Origin: Chloroflexota bacterium
GTDB lineage: Bacteria > Chloroflexota > Anaerolineae > Promineifilales > Promineifilaceae
Length of the DNA: 13,246 nt
Assembly: GCA_008501785.1 (NCBI GenBank)
Contig: QQUD01000135.1
Location: 1 to 13,246, forward strand
Reading direction: 5' to 3'
The notes under the pieces were generated by a model. That model worked only from the letters and a program-made list of their open reading frames with translations, was not told where the DNA came from and did no database searches. The translations under genes and the position numbers were made by a program. This document shows positions 1 through 6,046 of this stretch, piece by piece. Every line of letters begins with the position of its first letter. Within the stretch, counting starts at the first letter, position 1.

Positions 1-552
1 ATTAAATATGGCAAATACAGCTCCCGGCATCACCGGCAAAAACGGCTCACGGTATTTATCCTTATAAGTCGCCGCCAGCGCCCCCATCGTCCGCCCATGA
101 AACGATCCCGTAAACGCGACTACTTTAGTCTTGCCAGACGGTTTTGGTTTCCCGTTTTCTGTTTTTTGTTTTTTGTTTCTTGTTTTTCCCACTTTTCTGG
201 CAAACTTAATCGCCGCTTCATTCGCTTCCGCACCCGAATTACAAAAATACACTTTGTCTGCAAACGAATTTTCCACCAGCCGTTTTGCCAGCATGGCGTG
301 GGGTGCGGTGTGGTAAAGGTTGCTGACGTGAGTAAGTTGGGTGGCTTGGTGGGAAACGGCCGTTACCCACGACTCATTCCCATGCCCCAACGACGTCACC
401 GCAATACCAGATGTAAAATCCAGGTACTCGTTGCCGTCTGTATCGAACAAATAAGCACCATTGCCATGCGTAAACACCACTTCAGGCCGCACATACGTTT
501 GCAGCACATAATTCGCTTCTGCTTCAATAATCGCTTGCGCATTCAGTTTCAT
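1..552 (-). CDS. argD: Acetylornithine aminotransferase, N-terminal part (cut by window edge)
   Basis: PLP-dependent class III aminotransferase that converts N-acetylglutamate semialdehyde plus glutamate to N-acetylornithine in the cytoplasm. The frame opens at the ATG at 552 and has no stop down to base 1, so about 184 N-terminal residues are visible. Family hallmarks are readable in order: a start reading MKLNAQAIIEAEANYVLQTY, then YLFDTDGNEYLDF, a GHGN turn, CNSGAEANEAAIKFAR, and FHGRTMGALAAT leading into the cofactor-binding half. An ideal Shine-Dalgarno AGGAGG (561-566, minus strand) precedes the ATG. It follows argC, argB and a GNAT gene on the same strand, so it is most likely the fourth gene of the arginine operon, after an 82-base gap that contains a repeat. 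A lysine-rich insert between the SGAEA and FHGRT blocks is unusual. GabT or ornithine aminotransferase is the alternative, but the operon argues for ArgD. Confidence 0.9.
   Translation of the reverse strand, partial: MKLNAQAIIEAEANYVLQTYVRPEVVFTHGNGAYLFDTDGNEYLDFTSGIAVTSLGHGNESWVTAVSHQATQLTHVSNLYHTAPHAMLAKRLVENSFADKVYFCNSGAEANEAAIKFARKVGKTRNKKQKTENGKPKPSGKTKVVAFTGSFHGRTMGALAATYKDKYREPFLPVMPGAVFAIFN
133..189 (-). repeat. A-rich low-complexity in-frame insert inside argD
   Basis: Within argD the minus strand becomes a run of AAAC/AAAAC/GAAAC units for about 57 bases. It encodes Lys/Asn/Gln/Thr/Pro residues (GKTRNKKQKTENGKPKPS) and is followed at once by a second GKT. In ArgD proteins I know, the segment between the ARK of NSGAEANEAAIKFARK and the VVAFTGSFHGRT strand is short and not lysine-rich. 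The reading frame stays open. The GKT on either side suggests a duplication or slippage origin. Confidence 0.55.
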
Positions 553-587
553 TATTCTTACCTCCTGTAAAAAATCGCTCTTAAACC

Positions 588-614
588 TGTCATTCCGAGG
601 TCTCCCGAGGAATC
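588..614. repeat. Short CATTCCGAGG...CGAGGAATC intergenic repeat
   Basis: The bases between the GNAT gene and argD hold a GTCATTCC...GGAATC element with ATTCC at 592-596 and GGAAT at 609-613 as inverted ends. It resembles the widespread intergenic GTCATTCCGAG...GAGGAATC repeats of many bacterial genomes. It lies inside the arg transcript, where it could fold into a small hairpin, but there is no T-tract to make it a terminator. Confidence 0.5.
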
Positions 615-634
615 ACAAGACGAATGTGATTGGT

Positions 635-1057
635 TTAAATAAGCTTCGACATGATTTGAATATCCATTCGTAAGGAGTAGCCTATACTTTCCCAAAATGC
701 TTTTCCCGATTCATTTTTGTGAAAAATAAAGAGGTGGCATTTATCGATGCCAGCCTCGGCTAGCGCTGACAATCCATGTGCTACTAATTGTTGACCAATG
801 CCACTACGTCGAAATTCTGGGTGGACGGCTAAATGATGAATATAACCCCGACGCCCATCATGGCCGCATAAAATGGCTCCAACCAGTTGGTTTTCATAGA
901 AAGCTACAAAACTCATGCCTGGATTACGTGCCAGATATTTGGCAATCGCTGGTTTTTCATCAGCGCTGCTCAAGCCGACACCTTCGCTCTGCCGCCACAG
1001 GGCAATTGCGTTGGCGTGGTCGTTGAGGGTAAACGGCCGTATCATCACCTCATCCAT
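635..1057 (-). CDS. GNAT-family N-acetyltransferase in the arginine operon
   Basis: A 140-residue single-domain GNAT acetyltransferase. The acetyl-CoA site is visible as LAVHPEFRRSGIGQQL (residues 76-91, the RxxGxG/A pyrophosphate loop), followed by the usual C-terminal block with FHKNES and AFWESIGYS (residues 112-128). The overall pattern resembles small YpeA-like acetyltransferases. Its start lies only two bases after the argB stop, so translation is almost certainly coupled, and argD follows. This position makes acetylation of glutamate (the argA/argJ step, not otherwise visible here) an attractive role, but the sequence itself does not reveal the substrate. Start: ATG at 1057, with GAGG about 11 bases upstream inside argB; the internal ATG at 1045 is an alternative. 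Family call firm, function open. Confidence 0.85.
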   Translation of the reverse strand: MDEVMIRPFTLNDHANAIALWRQSEGVGLSSADEKPAIAKYLARNPGMSFVAFYENQLVGAILCGHDGRRGYIHHLAVHPEFRRSGIGQQLVAHGLSALAEAGIDKCHLFIFHKNESGKAFWESIGYSLRMDIQIMSKLI

Positions 1058-1059
1058 CT

Positions 1060-1812
1060 TTATTCCATCCTCATTCCTGAAAAAATTGTCCCACCCATTG
1101 CTTGCAGCCCCGCCAAATTGACAATGCGGGCTTGTTTCAGCCCTTGGTCGACTGCATCAAGCGCCGAACGAACCTTTGGCACCATCCCGCCATTGATCAC
1201 ACCAGATTCAATCAGCAGCTCAGTTTCTGGCAGTGTCAATTTGGGTATGACGCTATCGTTAGCTATCACACCGGGCACATTCGAAAGGAAACTCAGCAAG
1301 TCAGCATTCAATGCTAACGCAACTGCACTGGCGGCTTCATCGGCGTTGATATTGTAAGTGTAACCATCTAGCCCCAGCGAAATTGGCGACAGCACCACCG
1401 TCATCCCATTGTCCATCAATTGTTGAATCAGATCGGTACGTACTTCGACCACTTCGCCAACAAAGCCTAAATCTGCAGTTGGGTGTTGTTTTTTCTTGCA
1501 TTTCAGGAGGCCGCCATCAACACCGCTCAACCCAATTGCATCTATGCCCGCTGCTATCAGCGCCTTTACAATCAATTTGTTTGCCTTGGCTGAGAGAACC
1601 ATTTCGGCAACCGTTAAGGAGTCGTGGTTCGTGACCCGTAAGCCGTCTACTTTGACAGTTGCAAGGCCTAATTTTGCCTGTAAATCAGCGATGGCTTTGC
1701 CGCCACCATGAACAATAACCGTTGGTTCATCTGCTGCGGCGACTGTTTGTGCCAGCGTTGCCAAAAATGTCGGGTCGCTCAGTTCATTTCCACCAATTTT
1801 TAGTACATGCAT
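1060..1812 (-). CDS. argB: Acetylglutamate kinase
   Basis: Amino-acid kinase of 250 residues that phosphorylates N-acetylglutamate with ATP, the second step of arginine synthesis. Seen: the N-terminal lysine motif LKIGGNE (4-10), the glycine-rich substrate loop HGGGKAI (35-41), GLRVTN (57-62), the YNINADEAA signature (153-161) and GGMVPKV with its phosphate-contacting Lys (208-214). Length is normal for ArgB. The start ATG at 1812 has AGGAG eight bases upstream. It begins 14 bases after the argC stop and ends two bases before the GNAT start, a tight operon. LysZ of the LysW pathway is a relative, but no LysW carrier gene is visible and the Arg-rich leader ahead of argC supports arginine. Confidence 0.93.
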   Translation of the reverse strand: MHVLKIGGNELSDPTFLATLAQTVAAADEPTVIVHGGGKAIADLQAKLGLATVKVDGLRVTNHDSLTVAEMVLSAKANKLIVKALIAAGIDAIGLSGVDGGLLKCKKKQHPTADLGFVGEVVEVRTDLIQQLMDNGMTVVLSPISLGLDGYTYNINADEAASAVALALNADLLSFLSNVPGVIANDSVIPKLTLPETELLIESGVINGGMVPKVRSALDAVDQGLKQARIVNLAGLQAMGGTIFSGMRME

Positions 1813-1826
1813 CTCTCAATCTCCTA

Positions 1827-2834
1827 TCAAATAAGGCCACTCGTTTCTTCTAATTCAAACATCACATTCATGTTCTGCACTGCCTGTCCTGCTGCACCTT
1901 TGACCAGATTGTCGATTGCAGAGGTGAGGATGAGGGTGCTGCCTGCTAGCGTCAGACTGATAACGCAGTGGTTGGTGTGGACGACGTGTGCCAATGTGGA
2001 GAGCTGCCCGGCTGGCAATACCTTCACGAATGGCTCGTTGGCATAGAAACGGCCGTATTCCTCCCTTAACATCCCTTCATCCACATCACCCACCAGCGAC
2101 ACATAAATTGTGGACAGAATGCCACGCGGCACGGGCAGCAAATGGGGCGAAAATATGAGTTGAGGTGGATTGTCATGCCACCAGCCAATTGCTTGCTCCA
2201 TTTCAGGCAGATGTCGATGGGTTCGGCCGATTTTGTAGGGCGAAAAATTGTTGGTGACTTCTACAAAATGCGTATTTTGTTTCGGCGCACGCCCTGCACC
2301 AGAAACGCCTGATTTAGAATCTGCGATGATGGGGCCAGTCAGTGGAATATTCATATCGAGCAGCGGTTTTAATGCCATGAGTACACTGGTCGGGTAGCAG
2401 CCTGGATTTGCAACAAGCTGAGCGGCAGGCAATTGTTCACGCGCAAATTCGGTAAGTCCATACACAGCTTGTGCCAGCAAATGGGGGGCTGGATGCGTGT
2501 GATCGTACCAATTATTATAAGTATTTTCGTCTTTAATGCGGAAGTCGGCGCTGAGGTCGATGACGCGGCAGCCAGCAGCAAGGGCAGTAACGGCCGTTTC
2601 TGCCGCCGCCGCATGTGGCAAACACAAAAAAACAGCGTCGGTCTCTGCCAGTGGGGCATCACTCCCCGAAATGAGCGGCAGGTCCGGCGCTGCTGGGTAT
2701 AAGTTCGACAACAGTTTCCCCGCATACGACTGCGACGTGGCAAATGAAATCTCCACCTGAGCGTGCATTGCCAAAATTTTTACTAATTCAAACCCGGTAT
2801 ATCCGGTTGCTCCAAAAATGCCTGCGCGAATCAT
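1827..2834 (-). CDS. argC: N-acetyl-gamma-glutamyl-phosphate reductase
   Basis: A 335-residue NADPH-dependent reductase that turns N-acetylglutamyl phosphate into N-acetylglutamate semialdehyde. The Rossmann dinucleotide motif is at the very N-terminus (GIFGATGYTGFEL, 5-17). The catalytic cysteine lies in VANPGCYPTS (Cys146), and the catalytic histidine region is GRTHRHLPEMEQ (203-214). GVSGAGRAPK (176-185) is the usual loop. Length fits the family. The ATG at 2834 has AAGGAG seven bases upstream. It is the first structural gene of the operon. Between it and its promoter lie a leader peptide ORF and an intrinsic terminator, so its expression is probably set by attenuation. Family identification is secure. 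Confidence 0.95.
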   Translation of the reverse strand: MIRAGIFGATGYTGFELVKILAMHAQVEISFATSQSYAGKLLSNLYPAAPDLPLISGSDAPLAETDAVFLCLPHAAAAETAVTALAAGCRVIDLSADFRIKDENTYNNWYDHTHPAPHLLAQAVYGLTEFAREQLPAAQLVANPGCYPTSVLMALKPLLDMNIPLTGPIIADSKSGVSGAGRAPKQNTHFVEVTNNFSPYKIGRTHRHLPEMEQAIGWWHDNPPQLIFSPHLLPVPRGILSTIYVSLVGDVDEGMLREEYGRFYANEPFVKVLPAGQLSTLAHVVHTNHCVISLTLAGSTLILTSAIDNLVKGAAGQAVQNMNVMFELEETSGLI

Positions 2835-2852
2835 TTTAATCTCCTTGGAAGA

Positions 2853-2884
2853 GCTTGTCAGCTTGTCAGCATATCAGCTAGTCA
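2853..2884. repeat. Tandem octamer repeat, four GCTnnTCA units
   Basis: Four 8-base units follow each other exactly: gcttgtca, gcttgtca, gcatatca, gctagtca. They lie between the argC ribosome site and the attenuator terminator, within the untranslated leader of the operon. Confidence 0.75.
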
Positions 2885-2900
2885 GCTAAGAATCTTCCTC

Positions 2901-2924
2901 GCTGAAGTGCTGAAATGCTGAAAT
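2901..2924. repeat. Tandem octamer repeat, three GCTGAA(a/g)T units
   Basis: Three 8-base units: gctgaagt, gctgaaat, gctgaaat, then a partial gct. The GCTGA core is the reverse complement of the TCAGC found across the unit junctions of the block at 2853-2884, so the two blocks can pair in the argC leader RNA. A related GCTGA-type repeat follows gpmI. Confidence 0.7.
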
Positions 2925-2942
2925 GCTTTATTTCCATGACGC

Positions 2943-2981
2943 AAAAAAAAACCGCCAGACCCTAAGTGAGGGGCCTGGCGG
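2943..2981 (-). terminator. Intrinsic terminator in the arg leader (attenuator)
   Basis: On the minus strand an 11-base stem, CCGCCAGGCCC (2981-2971) with GGGTCTGGCGG (2962-2952), contains one G-U pair and an 8-base loop. Nine T follow (2951-2943). It sits in the direction of argC transcription, downstream of the promoter at 3124-3097 and 109 bases before the argC ATG. It therefore terminates the operon's own transcript unless prevented. No gene other than the 23-codon leader lies between promoter and terminator. Confidence 0.92.
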
Positions 2982-3014
2982 CTGTTGTTAGCTTCTGTTT
3001 AAAACTCAATCAAC

Positions 3015-3086
3015 CTAAAAAACCAGACCTATGGTCCGGCTACGGCGGTAAAAACGAAATGGTGATTGAGTAAATATCGCTTTCAT
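3015..3086 (-). CDS. Arginine-rich leader peptide of the arg operon (23 residues)
   Basis: A 24-codon ORF that starts with ATG at 3086 and stops with TAG at 3017-3015. It reads MKAIFTQSPFRFYRRSRTIG followed by LVF. Arg occurs at positions 11, 14, 15 and 17, with codons CGT, CGC, CGT and CGG. Four Arg in seven codons, immediately 5' of an attenuator and an arginine operon, is the hallmark of a regulatory leader peptide rather than a functional protein. The stop lies just past attenuator segment 2. No Shine-Dalgarno sequence is visible. The promoter predicts a transcript start 3-4 bases before the ATG, so initiation is probably leaderless. An in-frame ATG at 3098 overlaps the -10 element and would not be transcribed. 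Confidence 0.82.
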   Translation of the reverse strand: MKAIFTQSPFRFYRRSRTIGLVF

Positions 3087-3096
3087 GATGCTGCAC

Positions 3097-3124
3097 ATAG
3101 TAACAGAGAAATGAGAGATGTCAA
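3097..3124 (-). promoter_or_regulatory. Promoter of the arg leader and operon
   Basis: Minus strand: a perfect -35 TTGACA (3124-3119), a 16-base spacer and -10 TACTAT (3102-3097, four of six matches including both ends). The predicted start is at about 3090-3089, almost at the leader ATG (3086). It begins 54 bases downstream of the glycosylase gene's stop; no terminator is visible between them, so read-through from that gene is possible. Confidence 0.75.
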
Positions 3125-3177
3125 CGGCGTTTTTACATTTCGTACAGAATAACCGAATAATGGCGTGTTATTTTGGT

Positions 3178-3786
3178 TTATCCTGCCATATATTTCCAAA
3201 TACTGTAATCTAGCGTGCGTTCGTCGGTCTTGAGAAGAACGGCCGTTTCTCGAATAACATCTTGTGCAGCTTCATACCTTGTTACCACGACGCCTGCTTG
3301 TTCAATAAATCGACGCAAATGAATATCAATGGCACTCGTTGGCAAACCAACCAAGATTTTGAAATAATCGGCCGTTTTCGGACCAATGCCTTTGATTTTT
3401 TTGAGTCGCTCAATATTTTTTGATTCTTGCAGCCATGTTTGGAGAGAAACGGCCGTTTCCAGCCCTTCTGATACAAAAAGTTGTGTCAAATCCACAATCG
3501 TATTGATCTTTCGATCAAGACGCCACGTCAAAAGATTGGTTGCGCCAACAATCATCAACACACGCTGAAAGGCGCTCGTCGTTTTCGCTTCAGGGAAAGT
3601 TTCCAATACATGCTTCACCCGAGGCCAGACCACCGTCTCATATTTGATGCCTGCTTGCAAACCCGCATCACAAATAATTGCACCCATGTGATCATATCCT
3701 GCTGGTGAATCTGCAATAAGTTGAAAATCATCCAAAGTTTGAATGAATTTAAACAATTGAATAGATTTTTCCGTTGAGTTTTCCAT
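3178..3786 (-). CDS. HhH-GPD-type DNA glycosylase / endonuclease III-like protein
   Basis: Base-excision-repair type protein of 202 residues. The helix-hairpin-helix is clear: LKKIKGIGPKTADYF (128-142), with the Lys at 137 typical of bifunctional glycosylase/lyases, followed by LPTSAIDIHLRRF (148-160), whose Asp154 matches the conserved catalytic Asp. The four-cysteine iron-sulfur cluster loop of Nth/MutY is absent; the protein ends after WKYMAG. I chose the ATG at 3786: GGAG lies ten bases upstream, and the frame's extra 25 residues further upstream are an unconvincing Ile/Phe-rich stretch that overlaps the promoter. It is transcribed away from the aldo/keto reductase gene. Two AACGGCCGTT palindromes lie inside it, both read as Thr-Ala-Val. 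The damaged base it recognises cannot be told from sequence. Confidence 0.8.
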   Translation of the reverse strand: MENSTEKSIQLFKFIQTLDDFQLIADSPAGYDHMGAIICDAGLQAGIKYETVVWPRVKHVLETFPEAKTTSAFQRVLMIVGATNLLTWRLDRKINTIVDLTQLFVSEGLETAVSLQTWLQESKNIERLKKIKGIGPKTADYFKILVGLPTSAIDIHLRRFIEQAGVVVTRYEAAQDVIRETAVLLKTDERTLDYSIWKYMAG

Positions 3787-3832
3787 GTTTTTATAGCTCC
3801 AAGATATAAACACGATAAATAATTTGAACTGA

Positions 3833-3861
3833 ATTATAATCAGTTGACAATGCATATTCAA
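3833..3861 (-). promoter_or_regulatory. Promoter of the DNA glycosylase gene
   Basis: Minus strand: -35 TTGAAT (3861-3856), a 17-base spacer, and a consensus -10 TATAAT (3838-3833). The predicted start near 3826 gives a 40-base leader with the GGAG ribosome site. ATTATAAT is nearly symmetric, so a plus-strand TATAAT (3835-3840) could also serve the divergent reductase gene, though I see no good -35 for it. Confidence 0.55.
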
Positions 3862-3880
3862 AAATAAAGGAATGATACAG

Positions 3881-4711
3881 ATGGTACAATCAATTCAAGA
3901 TAAAGTTGCCCTGCACAATGGTGTACTCATGCCACTTTTAGGATTAGGTGTGTTTCAAAGTGAAGACGGAACGGAAGTTGAACAAGCGATTCGATGGGCG
4001 TTTGATGTGGGGTATCGCAGCATTGATACGGCGACATTTTATCGGAACGAATCAGGCGTAGGCAAAGCTGTTCGCGAAAGCGGCCTGCCACGAAGCGAAG
4101 TTTTTGTGACGACCAAAGTGTGGAACAGCGATCAGGGATATGATCAAACTTTGAGAGCTTTCGACATCAGTATGAAAAAACTTGGATTAGACTACCTCGA
4201 TTTGTATCTGATTCATTGGCCGGTGAATGGTAAGTATAAAGACACATGGCGAGCTTTTGAGACGATTTATCAAACTGGTCGAGTGAAAGCAATCGGGGTG
4301 AGCAACTTTCTGGTGCCTCATTTGGATGACTTGCTGCAAAGTGTAAATATTGCCCCGATGGTTAATCAAATTGAATTTCATCCCTATTTGCAAACGCCAG
4401 ATTTGGTTGCTTATTGTCGGACACATCACATTGTGGTTGAAGCATGGAGTCCAATTATGCGGGGGCAAGTGTTGCAGGTGCCTGAATTGATACAGTTAGG
4501 AGAAAAATACAATAAAAGTGCAGTTCAAGTTACGCTGCGCTGGATGCTACAACTTGGTATAGTTACAATTCCCAAGTCGGTAAAAAAGGAACGTATTCAA
4601 GCTAATGCCGAATTATTTGACTTCTCATTAACCGATGCTGAAATGGAAGGCATCAATGAATTAGATCGAGGATTTCGAACGGGTCCCGACCCAGATAATT
4701 TCAATTTCTAG
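3881..4711 (+). CDS. Aldo/keto reductase
   Basis: NAD(P)H-dependent oxidoreductase of 276 residues with a TIM-barrel fold, cytoplasmic, reducing aldehydes or ketones. The catalytic tetrad is complete: Asp49 and Tyr54 (SIDTATFYRNE), Lys79 (FVTTKVWN) and His112 (YLIHWPV). GVSNF, NQIEFHPY and the C-terminal cofactor motif IPKSVKKERIQAN are also present. It resembles YtbE/YvgN-type reductases and 2,5-diketogluconate reductases (AKR5 group). Start: AAAGGA lies nine bases before the ATG at 3881, whereas the ATG at 3872 directly abuts it, so 3881 fits better; the protein then begins MVQSIQDKVALHNG, as in relatives. The natural substrate is not predictable. Confidence 0.93.
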   Translation: MVQSIQDKVALHNGVLMPLLGLGVFQSEDGTEVEQAIRWAFDVGYRSIDTATFYRNESGVGKAVRESGLPRSEVFVTTKVWNSDQGYDQTLRAFDISMKKLGLDYLDLYLIHWPVNGKYKDTWRAFETIYQTGRVKAIGVSNFLVPHLDDLLQSVNIAPMVNQIEFHPYLQTPDLVAYCRTHHIVVEAWSPIMRGQVLQVPELIQLGEKYNKSAVQVTLRWMLQLGIVTIPKSVKKERIQANAELFDFSLTDAEMEGINELDRGFRTGPDPDNFNF

Positions 4712-4747
4712 AACCTGTACAATTTTTCACGAATTTTGAAATTAGTC

Positions 4748-4775
4748 TTGACACCTAAAACGCATTTGCTATAAT
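4748..4775 (+). promoter_or_regulatory. Promoter of tRNA-Asn
   Basis: Perfect -35 TTGACA (4748-4753) and perfect -10 TATAAT (4770-4775) separated by 16 bases. Transcription is predicted to begin near 4782, seven bases before the mature tRNA 5' end. It is the best sigma-70-type promoter in the window and has the same 16-base spacing as the arg promoter. Confidence 0.88.
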
Positions 4776-4788
4776 TCGCAAGTTGTAT

Positions 4789-4860
4789 TCCTCAGTAGCT
4801 CAACGGCAGAGCATGCGGCTGTTAACCGCAGGGTTGTTGGTTCGAATCCAACCTGAGGAG
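4789..4860 (+). tRNA. tRNA-Asn (anticodon GTT)
   Basis: Full cloverleaf. Acceptor TCCTCAG (4789-4795) pairs with CTGAGGA (4853-4859). The D stem is GCTC/GAGC (4798-4801/4809-4812). The anticodon stem TGCGG/CCGCA holds the loop CTGTTAA with anticodon GTT at 4821-4823. The variable loop is GGGTT. The T stem GTTGG/CCAAC encloses TTCGAAT. Discriminator base G4860 is usual for Asn. The CCA end is not encoded (CTG follows), so it must be added by the CCA-adding enzyme. The gene stands alone with its own promoter and terminator. Confidence 0.97.
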
Positions 4861-4872
4861 CTGAAAAAATCA

Positions 4873-4907
4873 AGCCATTTTCAAAAAATGTGAAAATGGC
4901 TTTTTTT
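4873..4907 (+). terminator. Intrinsic terminator after tRNA-Asn
   Basis: A perfect 11-base stem, AGCCATTTTCA (4873-4883) with TGAAAATGGCT (4891-4901), a 7-base loop, then a run of seven T (4901-4907). It starts 13 bases after the tRNA. Confidence 0.9.
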
Positions 4908-5063
4908 GTTTAAAACGGCCGTTTCCATCAAAACGTCAAATCATCATCACCAGTCAAATTCACGTACCATTCAGTTCGGAACTTCATCGCTTCAGCAAAA
5001 CGATTTATATATCTCTATCAACCACGAACTAAAATAGAGCAAGGTGCCAAAATCCTTTGAATA

Positions 5064-6038
5064 CTATGCGCCTTGGTTCTCATCAAAATGATTTATCGTA
5101 CGGTAAGCTCTCAAGGTGTTCCACCGGCTTGGTCCACCGGTTTTCTCCATATCGAAATGAGTTTGACCGGCATGTCTGGCTTGTACCGGCCAAGTCCCAT
5201 CTTTGCGCTGTTTTTTATGCAGCACATCTAGCGCTGGCTGCATACGAGGATCGTATGTACAACCGGCAGTCTGGAAGTAATCTAAAGCTCGCAAAATATC
5301 GTATCGCCAGCGGGAGGGAAAAGAAAGCATCAACATGCGCTTGTCAATTGTTTCACCGGTGTGATCTGAGCGAAAGAGGTGATGTTGTAAAATAAATTCG
5401 CAAGCCTCAACAGCAATTTGCTGCAATTCTCCTATGCGGTATTGATAACCATTGACAGCATATTCCCAGATACCCTCTAGAAGTGAAATTGTTGAGTGCA
5501 TTGAACTGTGGATGGCTCCTGACATATTCGCTAGACAGTTAAATCCGCCATCTGGCATCTGTTGACTGATTACAAAATCGACAACAGAATGCAGCGAGGC
5601 CTCATCCACTTTGAAGTAACAGGCATAATTAAAAAACATACCATTGACGCACACATCACTCTGTTCAACTGTGACCGCAGGATTGATGCCACCATCTACC
5701 CCTTTGTAGTCACGGAGGATAATTTTAACCGATTCAATAGGTATGGGATGATCTGGTGAGATGCCAAGATGTTTCAAATCGAGAAGCGTATAATGGGTGG
5801 AAATCCATTTAGGTTGATAAAAGCCGCGCCCCCAATGACCATTTTCATGACGGGCATTGAGCAATTGTGCGCCCCATCCTTCTGTTGTAATTCTGTTTCT
5901 GAGTGCTGGTTGTTCTGAACCCAATAAATCCCGATGTACTTGATATTGGATTGACACATCTCCTTTGAGGAGCCATTGCATGATTTGATCTGAATCCATT
6001 TGCAAATAAACTTTTGAGGATTTTTTGTCTTTTGTCAT
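5064..6038 (-). CDS. Alpha/alpha-toroid protein, prenyltransferase/squalene-cyclase-like
   Basis: A 324-residue protein with repeated helix pairs and glycine-aromatic turns of the terpene-cyclase/prenyltransferase toroid superfamily: HENGHWG (64-70), DGGIN (115-119), PDGGFNC (162-168) and KDGTWPVQARH (279-289). The DxDD acid motif of squalene-hopene cyclase is not present, so cyclisation of squalene is not supported. A Cys/His/Asp set that could bind zinc, as in prenyltransferase beta subunits, cannot be confirmed by eye. No signal peptide or membrane segment is seen, and no isoprenoid genes are nearby. Start: the ATG at 6038 has no Shine-Dalgarno, but a promoter at 6075-6047 places the transcript start two bases upstream, suggesting leaderless translation. 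The ATG at 5999 is an alternative. Fold call reasonable, function unknown. Confidence 0.72.
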   Translation of the reverse strand: MTKDKKSSKVYLQMDSDQIMQWLLKGDVSIQYQVHRDLLGSEQPALRNRITTEGWGAQLLNARHENGHWGRGFYQPKWISTHYTLLDLKHLGISPDHPIPIESVKIILRDYKGVDGGINPAVTVEQSDVCVNGMFFNYACYFKVDEASLHSVVDFVISQQMPDGGFNCLANMSGAIHSSMHSTISLLEGIWEYAVNGYQYRIGELQQIAVEACEFILQHHLFRSDHTGETIDKRMLMLSFPSRWRYDILRALDYFQTAGCTYDPRMQPALDVLHKKQRKDGTWPVQARHAGQTHFDMEKTGGPSRWNTLRAYRTINHFDENQGA

Positions 6039-6046
6039 TTGGTCGC

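Larger units (their letters stand above)
2943..3089 (-). promoter_or_regulatory. Putative arginine transcription attenuator with alternative hairpins
   Basis: Four pairing segments are visible on the minus strand. Segment 1 is CCGGACC (3039-3033) and holds the last Arg codon. Segment 2 is GGTCTGG (3029-3023), at the end of the leader ORF. Segment 3 is the 5' arm and segment 4 the 3' arm of the terminator. Segment 1 pairs with 2 (7 bp, one G-U), flanked by an outer ACTCAATCA/TGATTGAGT helix of 9 bp. Segment 2 can instead pair with CCAGGCC of segment 3 (2978-2972; 7 bp with one G-U, plus a further G-U pair), which would block the terminator. A ribosome stalled at the Arg codons covers segment 1 and frees 2 for 3. 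A ribosome reaching the TAG at 3017-3015 covers 2 and lets 3:4 terminate. The pairing is seen; the mechanism is inferred from known trp/his-type attenuators. Confidence 0.8.

Noticed and set aside
97..570. Plus-strand open frames of up to 157 codons at the left edge
   Set aside because: They are antisense to argD, whose motifs are unmistakable on the minus strand.
1060..2834. LysW-dependent lysine/arginine pathway (LysZ and LysY) instead of ArgB and ArgC
   Set aside because: No small acidic LysW carrier gene is present, and the leader codes for Arg rather than Lys clusters.
2943..3124. T-box riboswitch or ArgR operator as explanation for the argC leader
   Set aside because: I do not see the T-box sequence or a specifier-loop architecture, nor a pair of ArgR-type boxes at the promoter. 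The Arg-rich ORF and the competing hairpins explain the leader better.
3787..3861. Upstream extension of the glycosylase gene (start at 3861)
   Set aside because: The extra 25 residues overlap a good promoter (3861-3833), and the GGAG ribosome site fits the ATG at 3786.
5057..5395. Plus-strand 112-codon open frame
   Set aside because: Antisense to the C-terminal half of the toroid protein, whose repeats are recognisable.
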